From positions 1 through 46,994 of the forward strand of contig CAYQQR010000033.1 of NCBI GenBank assembly GCA_964420035.1: 46,994 bases of DNA, given 5' to 3'. Under the pieces are notes generated by a model. It did no database searches. It saw only the letters and a list, made by a program, of their open reading frames with translations, and was not told the origin of the DNA. The DNA is from CAYQQR01 sp964420035 (GTDB lineage Bacteria; Bacteroidota; Bacteroidia; Bacteroidales; SM23-62). The translations under genes were made by a program, and so were the position numbers. Positions 41,505 through 46,994 of this stretch are shown here, in pieces (within the stretch, counting starts at the first letter, position 1; each line of letters opens with the position of its first letter).

Positions 41505-43175
41505 TTATTCTTCTTCTGAATTATATTGGACATCCACATCCATGGCTATGCTGAAATCGACGGTATAGTCTGAAAAGAATTTCACATTCTGCAAGGCATC
41601 CCCGGCGGTGTTCACTTCCGCCCGGATCATCCCGTACTTGGTGGGACGGATCTTTTCAAAATCGTTCTCCAGTTCATCCACGATGAATTCCCGCTGTACG
41701 GTATCCCGCGTGACCGCTGTAACCCGGTCGAATGCACCAACCTGTGCCGCATCCAGGAACTTACCCCGGGGGTCGTTGACCAGCGAGTCCAGGACGACAT
41801 AATTCTCATCGGCAAAATACAGCTGAAGGTCGATCTCCATGGGCAGTCCGTTGGTGACCTTAAGCTGTATCATCAGGTATTTCAGATAATCGGCAAGGTC
41901 TCCCAAAGCATCCTCAAGGTCCAGGTCAACGGTATCCTCCAGCACAAAGTTCTTGGCCCGCAACCACAGGGGCAGTACCACTTCGAAATCAGCCCTGAAT
42001 CCACTGCTGTCGGTCACGAAATTATAGGTGCTGTCGGCATAGTCGGGATTGGTCTCCGCCTCCAGGGAATAATAAAGTGCCGTAGGTTCTGAGTTAAGTA
42101 CCTCATCGATATTGCTGTTGCCCCGGTGTATGGAGATCTTGGTTTGCTTCGGATATCCTATGCTATCGATCAAGGGTGATTGCACTACAAATGGATTGGT
42201 TCCCGGGTCGAATTCTATGGGTACGCTGATCCCGGTTTTTGAATTGTAGGCCGTCAGGTTCCCCAGGTCCGCCCCGATGACAATCCCATAAGCATTATCT
42301 ATGATCAAATTAAACCGGGGATCGACAAAATACAGCTCCCCCTCATAATCCACATCGAAAATATCGATATCCAGGGTGTCCTCATCCAGGGAAAGATCAT
42401 AATCCCCTACATAACCGAAGGCCGAATAGAAATCCATATCCACAAAGTCCATGGTAATCCGGCAATATTCCCCTGCCGTTACCCCTGCACCGGAGTTGAT
42501 CAGACTAAGGGTAAAGGTGATGGGCAGCACCGTGGTATCGGGATCGGTATTGTCCAGGGTGACCTTGTTACCGTCCAGGGGCAGGACCTTGTTATAGGTG
42601 AAATTCCCCGACGGATCGCTTATGGTTACGGTTTCACTGTAAGGTTCCCCGTCGAACATGATATTTTCGGATTCGATCTTGAGGAATCCTTCATGCTTAA
42701 AAGTGGATTCCACGCTCAATACAAGATCGCCGTCCTTCAGGTTGATACTGTCGATGCGCTCGTTGTTTTCAAAGACAAATTCATAACGCTTTTCCTTCGG
42801 GGGAAAAGTGGTGGTGTCCCCCACGTCGCCCAGAAGGAAGGCGGGAATGCTGACTTCCGCGTCGATGAAGACCTCCAGGTATTCCTGGTCGGGAATATCA
42901 ATAATTTCGCGGGCCGTCTGGCTGTATAATTCATCGGTATAATAGAGGAACAAAAGTCCGGAATCCGACTCCTGCACAAAGCTTTCTTCATCCAGCCCGG
43001 TGACCAGGTCGGCCAGGGAAAGACTGCCATAAACGATTGGACCCCTGATACCGGGCACCAGTTCAACAGTGGTATCCAGCTCTTTGTCAAAATAATGAAG
43101 GTCCTTGAAACATGAACTTGTCAGCACAAGAATACCGGCAAACAAAAGTAAAAGCAGGAATTTATGAGTCTTCAT
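41505..43175 (-). CDS. Large uncharacterised lipoprotein
   Basis: A 556-residue predicted lipoprotein. From the ATG at 43175 the signal FLLLLLFAGILVLTSSC ends in a good lipobox with Cys22. The mature part is beta-rich and acidic, with repeated immunoglobulin-like stretches such as YEFVFENNERIDSINLKDGDLVLSVESTF (about residues 134-162 in pieces) and DFSIAMDVDVQYNSEEE at the end. I do not recognise a named domain. It lies between the DUF3352-like gene (26 bp) and the DUF5723 barrel gene (13 bp). The order suggests a lipoprotein partner of the barrel, in the periplasm or at the cell surface. Confidence 0.78.
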   Translation of the reverse strand: MKTHKFLLLLLFAGILVLTSSCFKDLHYFDKELDTTVELVPGIRGPIVYGSLSLADLVTGLDEESFVQESDSGLLFLYYTDELYSQTAREIIDIPDQEYLEVFIDAEVSIPAFLLGDVGDTTTFPPKEKRYEFVFENNERIDSINLKDGDLVLSVESTFKHEGFLKIESENIMFDGEPYSETVTISDPSGNFTYNKVLPLDGNKVTLDNTDPDTTVLPITFTLSLINSGAGVTAGEYCRITMDFVDMDFYSAFGYVGDYDLSLDEDTLDIDIFDVDYEGELYFVDPRFNLIIDNAYGIVIGADLGNLTAYNSKTGISVPIEFDPGTNPFVVQSPLIDSIGYPKQTKISIHRGNSNIDEVLNSEPTALYYSLEAETNPDYADSTYNFVTDSSGFRADFEVVLPLWLRAKNFVLEDTVDLDLEDALGDLADYLKYLMIQLKVTNGLPMEIDLQLYFADENYVVLDSLVNDPRGKFLDAAQVGAFDRVTAVTRDTVQREFIVDELENDFEKIRPTKYGMIRAEVNTAGDALQNVKFFSDYTVDFSIAMDVDVQYNSEEE

Positions 43176-43201
43176 AATCCGGGTTTTTTCGTATAGACTA
43201 T

Positions 43202-45976
43202 TCATTCTACGGAATAGTTGTACAGAAAGTTATCCATATTGCCTACGATCAGGCTGTATGCATGCTGATTGGACGTCAGCTTACCGATGGAAAACATGGT
43301 GGCCCCTTTTAAGGGGAATCCACCATGCATGGTGCCGTCGTTACGGACCAGGTATATCTCGTGCAGATCCCGGGATACCAGACCGATCCTTTTATCGGTG
43401 GCTGAAAACCGGTAGACCGCCGGCGGAAAATCGATCGCGTCTTTGAAGCTCCGGCTGAAGAGCTCTTCCCCTGTTTCATCATACACCTCCAGCTCCCGTC
43501 CTTCCACGAAGATATGATCTCCGTCCCTGTCCCCGTCCAGGTCCTCGTAAACGAACCAGTGACCGGGACCGTACCCTCCGGCTTTCATGGCCTCAACGCT
43601 GCCGTCGAAATAAACCGACATCACCCGGCCCGCCGTATCGGTGGTGATGAGCCTGGAACGCCGGTTACCGCTCCCGTATTCCAGGTAAAAACCGTTCCCT
43701 GGCGACCCGGGAAATTGCTTTTCCAGTCTTACACGGGTCTTCCCGGTACGGTCAAGGATATAGTTCCTTACCCGGTCCTTGATGACAATATAGTCTTTTT
43801 CTCCGACACGGAAATGCTGCACGGGCACTTCCACAACAGCATCGGTCCGTTCAAAGTTCCAGCCTTCCACGATCCTGCCTTCCAGGTCGTAGACATATAC
43901 CCCGCGATCTTCCGTGGGTACAAATATCCGGTAGTTTCTATTCTTTTCATAATCGAAGAGCGATATTCCCGTGGCCGCGGGGGACCTGAGCGAAATGGGG
44001 TAGCGTTCCACATAATTACCGTTGCGGTCTATAAGGTGCAGCTGATTTTTTGTATTGAAAAGCATCTGCAGCTTTCCGTTCTTATAGTAATCCACCTGGT
44101 ACACCTCGCTCATGATCTTCTCCTTCAGGGGTTGATCCCAGAGTATACGGCCCGAGGCTCCGATCAGGCAGATGCGGCCCGCTTCGTCCTGGAGGAAGAT
44201 CTCCTTGTCCCCGGTATAATGATTGGTCACGAAGCGGGGCTTGAAAGCCGAAACCGTATCCAGCCGGCTTTCCCACACGCCGCGGGTCTGGCGCTGTGCC
44301 TCTTCACTATATTTCAGGAAGATATTGGTAAAGATCATGGGATTTCCGGCACTGAATTGGAGGGCAAAAGCCTCGTAGCGATCCAGGAGCTCCTGTGCTT
44401 CTTCCCAGTTCTCCATGAGGCTTTCTTTGAAATATTCACCGGCATGACCGCGGGCCGGGCGGGGCCGGCAGAAGATCATCATGTTGCACCGGGACGAAAG
44501 CTGGTCCGACAGCGACTTGTAATGTACATCGCTGCGCAGGGTTGACTGCAGTACATTGTAATAAACAAATTTGGAAAGGGCCTCCACATCATGCCCAAAG
44601 ACCAGGTAATTATCGATCAGGGTGCAGAAGGGCACCTGGATGTCCCCGAACATCTTCCCCGCGAAGTTCCTGGAGAAATAGGGGATGGGAACCTGATACA
44701 TGGGATAGCTCAGATCATCGCCCACCGTGGCAGTAAAAACCAGGTCCCTGGGCTTCAACCCTTTCTTTGCTGCAATTTCAGTCAGCATTTTCTCCAGGCT
44801 GTTTCGCGCGTTGGTCCTGGACTGCAGGCTCAGAACCATGAAAGTGTTCTGCTCCGGTGTGAAATTCTTGATGTCCATAAAGACCAGGGCCATCTCATGA
44901 CCGACGATATCTTCGAAGATACCGGCGGCATCCACGCCAAATTCCGATCTCATGTTTTTTATCTCAGCCTTCAGCGCTTGCGCCTGCCCCAGCATATCGA
45001 GATAGTTGTAGTAACTTTTATGAAAGCTTTCCAGGTTTTCAAAAGCGACCAGAAAAAAGCCGGCGATGTTGCTGGGTATAACCTGGTCTATGGTGATCCG
45101 CTGGGGATCATTGTTTCTGACTACATTCAGAAAGCTTGCCCTGGCCGGGTCGGCATAAGTAAAACCGGTAAGCTGTAAAAGGTTGTTCTTCAGTTGCAGG
45201 TCGAGCTCCGACCATTGGGCCCACTCACTCAGCTTCCGGGCTCTTTTCCATTGGTGGTTCTGCAGAAGGGGTTGGACCAGCTTGGGAAATTCCTTAAACT
45301 GTACATAGACATTAGCGGTTACATTCCTGCCGGCCGTGGGCATCAACTTCTGAAAACCCTTCATGTCATCGATCCCGGTCTCCTGCTTCCTCTGACGGAC
45401 GGCATCTTCCAGCAACAAAGAGGAAAAGCTGAACATGAAATATCCCCCCTCCATCGTCCAGCTGAAGGAGAATTGCTCATCGCCCCGGATCACCCGGGTC
45501 TCAACAATTTTTGCATCCTCATAGCGACGGGTACGGGAAGATTGTTCCGCGCCAAAGATCTTTTCCAGGATACCGGAAATATCCTTTTCCCCGACCCTGT
45601 GCCCGGTTGCCACCACCAGCAGAAAATCATAACGCTCTTTGCCGGTTTCATGGAGCGTAAGGATGGCCGGGGACCCTTCGAAAAGTAAATTGTACCGCCC
45701 CAGGGCCCGGAGGGCCGAATCCAGGAAGGATACACCATAATGCAAATCTTCCATCCTCTCGAAACGATACAGCGCGTTCACGATCTCGTGCTCCGCGAAC
45801 AGGGGGTCCACCAGATCACTCAAGCCGCGGGCCTCCATCATTATGATCGCATCCACCGGTACCGGCCGGTAAAGATCCGCCTCTCCCCGTGTATCCCGCT
45901 CCAGCCGCCATAAAGTAAATACAATAGCCGCAAGCGCTGCTACCACCAACACCAATGCAAACCACCTTCTTCCCAT
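43202..45976 (-). CDS. Membrane-anchored DUF3352-like protein with C-terminal beta-propeller-like repeats
   Basis: A 924-residue protein. The ATG at 45976 gives MGRRWFALVLVVAALAAIVF, an N-terminal membrane anchor (about residues 5-22). Residues about 30-570 resemble DUF3352 proteins, with VPVDAIIMMEARGLSDLVD at the start and ALVFMDIKNFTPEQNTFMVL. From about residue 590 the sequence changes to repeated beta-blade-like units (AGRICLIGASGRILWDQPL, NQLHLIDRNGNYVERYP, GVYVYDLEGRIVEGWNF, NYILDRTGKTRVRL, GRVMSVYFDGSV, EIYLVRNDGTMHGGFP). A DLDGDRDGD stretch looks like a calcium-binding loop. It is first in the three-gene run. No enzyme motif was seen and the function is unknown. Confidence 0.75.
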   Translation of the reverse strand: MGRRWFALVLVVAALAAIVFTLWRLERDTRGEADLYRPVPVDAIIMMEARGLSDLVDPLFAEHEIVNALYRFERMEDLHYGVSFLDSALRALGRYNLLFEGSPAILTLHETGKERYDFLLVVATGHRVGEKDISGILEKIFGAEQSSRTRRYEDAKIVETRVIRGDEQFSFSWTMEGGYFMFSFSSLLLEDAVRQRKQETGIDDMKGFQKLMPTAGRNVTANVYVQFKEFPKLVQPLLQNHQWKRARKLSEWAQWSELDLQLKNNLLQLTGFTYADPARASFLNVVRNNDPQRITIDQVIPSNIAGFFLVAFENLESFHKSYYNYLDMLGQAQALKAEIKNMRSEFGVDAAGIFEDIVGHEMALVFMDIKNFTPEQNTFMVLSLQSRTNARNSLEKMLTEIAAKKGLKPRDLVFTATVGDDLSYPMYQVPIPYFSRNFAGKMFGDIQVPFCTLIDNYLVFGHDVEALSKFVYYNVLQSTLRSDVHYKSLSDQLSSRCNMMIFCRPRPARGHAGEYFKESLMENWEEAQELLDRYEAFALQFSAGNPMIFTNIFLKYSEEAQRQTRGVWESRLDTVSAFKPRFVTNHYTGDKEIFLQDEAGRICLIGASGRILWDQPLKEKIMSEVYQVDYYKNGKLQMLFNTKNQLHLIDRNGNYVERYPISLRSPAATGISLFDYEKNRNYRIFVPTEDRGVYVYDLEGRIVEGWNFERTDAVVEVPVQHFRVGEKDYIVIKDRVRNYILDRTGKTRVRLEKQFPGSPGNGFYLEYGSGNRRSRLITTDTAGRVMSVYFDGSVEAMKAGGYGPGHWFVYEDLDGDRDGDHIFVEGRELEVYDETGEELFSRSFKDAIDFPPAVYRFSATDKRIGLVSRDLHEIYLVRNDGTMHGGFPLKGATMFSIGKLTSNQHAYSLIVGNMDNFLYNYSVE

Positions 45977-46007
45977 AGTCAATACATTTTGATAGCCAAT
46001 TGACTCT

Positions 46008-46027
46008 CCTCGCGGCAAGCCGCGGGG
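46008..46027. repeat. Intergenic hairpin related to the A/B repeat, element C
   Basis: CCTCGCGGC and GCCGCGGGG pair over nine positions (one T-G) around AA. A second small hairpin GCTC-GGCG-GAGC follows at 46036-46047. The core resembles copies A and B but is not a close copy. It lies upstream of the DUF3352-like gene. Confidence 0.6.
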
Positions 46028-46087
46028 AACCTTTAGCTCGGCGGAGCCAATCCTCGATTAATTGTTTATTTTAATGCTGCTCGCTTA

Positions 46088-46127
46088 CCCCGCGGCAGAG
46101 CTACGGGGAACGCGCTCGCGTAATTCA
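46088..46127 (+). repeat. Intergenic hairpin repeat, copy B
   Basis: The second copy of the 40-bp element, 38 of 40 bases identical to copy A and in the same orientation. Here the second hairpin ACGCG-CT-CGCGT is fully Watson-Crick paired. It sits between the divergent DUF3352-like and ung genes. Confidence 0.85.
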
Positions 46128-46203
46128 TTCAAAATTAGGCGTATTTCCCGGGTTCCCTGAAACACTTTCTTAACAATAGCCCCTATAATTTAAACAATCC
46201 CGG

Positions 46204-46211
46204 TATATTTG
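46204..46211 (+). promoter_or_regulatory. Bacteroidota -7 element TATATTTG for ung
   Basis: An exact TAnnTTTG ending 18 bp before the ung ATG. Its presence argues that the in-frame TTG at 46209 is inside the promoter and not the start codon. Confidence 0.5.
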
Positions 46212-46229
46212 CCGAAAGTTCCCTTTCCC

Positions 46230-46913
46230 ATGCAAAAAGTAGAACTTCGGATCGAGGAAAGCTGGAAAAATGTAATGCAGGATGATTTCCAGGCTCCCTA
46301 TTTCGCGGAGCTCAAATCCTTCCTGGTGGAAGAAAAACGTAAATATACCGTGTATCCCCCCGGCGATAAGATCTTCTCGGCCTTCGACCATACCCCCTTT
46401 CACCAGGTCAAAGTGGTGATCATCGGCCAGGACCCTTACCACGGACCGGGCCAGGCACACGGTCTTTGCTTTTCGGTACCTCAGGGTATAAAGGCCCCTC
46501 CTTCCCTGGTAAATATCTTCAAAGAACTGCACGACGACCTGGGGATTCCCATCCCCAACCACGGAAACCTGGAAAAATGGGCCGGCCAGGGGGTGTTGCT
46601 GCTCAATGCCACCCTTACCGTACGGGCCAACCAGGCCGGATCACACCAGAACAAAGGCTGGGAGATCTTTACCAACTCGGCCATACACAAACTTTCCGAA
46701 AAACGGGAGGACCTGGTTTTTCTGCTCTGGGGACGCTACGCCCAGGATAAAGAGGAAATGATCGATGCCGCCAAACATTTCATCCTCAAAGCCGCCCACC
46801 CCTCTCCCTTTTCCGCCAACAACGGCTTCCTCGAATGCAGGCATTTTTCCAAAACGAACGAGATTCTTCGTACGATAGGGAAGGAGGAGATAGACTGGGA
46901 TATAAGTTCGTAA
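46230..46913 (+). CDS. ung: Uracil-DNA glycosylase, family 1
   Basis: A 227-residue enzyme that removes uracil from DNA by base excision. VVIIGQDPYHGPGQAHGLCFSV (split at GQDPYH, about residues 63-68) carries the catalytic aspartate and water-activating loop. PPSLVNIFKEL and GVLLLNATLTV are conserved. The minor-groove loop is HPSPFSANNGF, a variant of the usual HPSPLSAxxGF. The ATG at 46230 is chosen because an upstream in-frame TTG overlaps the -7 element. It is the last gene and stands alone, facing away from the DUF3352-like gene. Confidence 0.96.
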   Translation: MQKVELRIEESWKNVMQDDFQAPYFAELKSFLVEEKRKYTVYPPGDKIFSAFDHTPFHQVKVVIIGQDPYHGPGQAHGLCFSVPQGIKAPPSLVNIFKELHDDLGIPIPNHGNLEKWAGQGVLLLNATLTVRANQAGSHQNKGWEIFTNSAIHKLSEKREDLVFLLWGRYAQDKEEMIDAAKHFILKAAHPSPFSANNGFLECRHFSKTNEILRTIGKEEIDWDISS

Positions 46914-46946
46914 AAATTGCCACCCGGCTTCGCCTGTTGCTCGCTC

Positions 46947-46962
46947 CCCCGAGTGCTCGGGG
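46947..46962. repeat. Hairpin after ung, element D
   Basis: CCCCGAG and CTCGGGG form a perfect 7-bp stem around TG, 33 bp after the ung stop. TGCTCGCT just upstream is shared with the sequence preceding copy B, so it is probably a divergent relative of that repeat. There is no T-tract directly after it, which argues against a simple terminator. Confidence 0.5.
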
Positions 46963-46994
46963 TCGCCGTTGCCATGTGATCTCTTCTTTTAATC

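Noticed and set aside
46209..46229. TTG start for ung
   Set aside because: This TTG is part of the exact -7 element TATATTTG, so it is unlikely to be in the transcript; the ATG at 46230 fits the family.
46921..46994. Intrinsic terminator of ung
   Set aside because: The CCCCGAG/CTCGGGG hairpin is not followed by a T-tract and resembles the intergenic repeat family, so it was listed as a repeat.
1..46994. CRISPR array, tRNA, rRNA, integrase or insertion sequence
   Set aside because: No regularly spaced repeats, no tRNA-like cloverleaf or T-loop motifs and no transposase or recombinase motifs were seen in reading both strands.

Overview
The window is chromosomal DNA of a member of the Bacteroidota, most likely Bacteroidales-like. 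The evidence is a complete PorP-GldK-L-M-N type IX secretion/gliding-motor locus, several Bacteroidota-typical families (DUF4270, DUF4834, DUF5723, a CCDC81-type HU domain fused to SPOR), the truncated glycogen-synthase-like gene beside panC, and exact copies of the Bacteroidota -7 promoter element TAnnTTTG ahead of many genes. No tRNA, rRNA, CRISPR array, insertion sequence, integrase or phage gene was seen. Genes are densely packed and no gene-free stretch exceeds about 275 bases.

Layout. 0-4.1 kb (minus): LuxE-like acyl-protein synthetase, exported C1 cysteine peptidase, DUF502 membrane protein, YraN and LD-carboxypeptidase. 4.2-7.2 kb: metG (+) meeting an HU/TM/SPOR protein (-) end to end. 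7.3-13.4 kb (+): a sugar-nucleotide operon whose first four genes match the WbpE, WbpD, WbpB and WbpA steps towards a diacetamido-uronic acid, followed by galE and rmlB. 13.4-17.4 kb (-): a GT5-like half protein, a DUF4270 lipoprotein and glmS, which feeds UDP-GlcNAc synthesis. 17.7-23.0 kb (+): panC, panD, heptose-1-P adenylyltransferase, radA, a small unknown and a dual-ATPase peptide ABC protein. 23.0-25.4 kb (-): a class A penicillin-binding protein. 25.5-35.1 kb (+): topA, a degenerate arginase-fold protein, then porP-gldK-gldL-gldM-gldN, ended by a strong bidirectional terminator. 35.2-36.3 kb (-): manC. 36.4-39.7 kb (+): an MlaE/MlaF pair, a methionine gamma-lyase-like enzyme and a THEP1-type NTPase. 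39.8-46.0 kb (-): DUF4834, DUF5723, a large lipoprotein and a 924-residue DUF3352-like/beta-propeller protein. 46.2-46.9 kb (+): ung.

The theme is cell-envelope construction: sugar nucleotides, peptidoglycan synthesis and recycling, lipid transport, and protein secretion through T9SS. The least explained parts are: the three-gene envelope module at 40.0-46.0 kb, whose whole minus-strand block is bracketed by two near-identical 40-bp hairpin repeats; two conserved-looking but catalytically degenerate proteins (the arginase-like protein beside the T9SS genes and the glycogen-synthase-like protein beside panC); and a structured leader ahead of panC whose predicted closing stem sits against the start codon. 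Functions are assigned by reading protein motifs by eye; no database search was possible.
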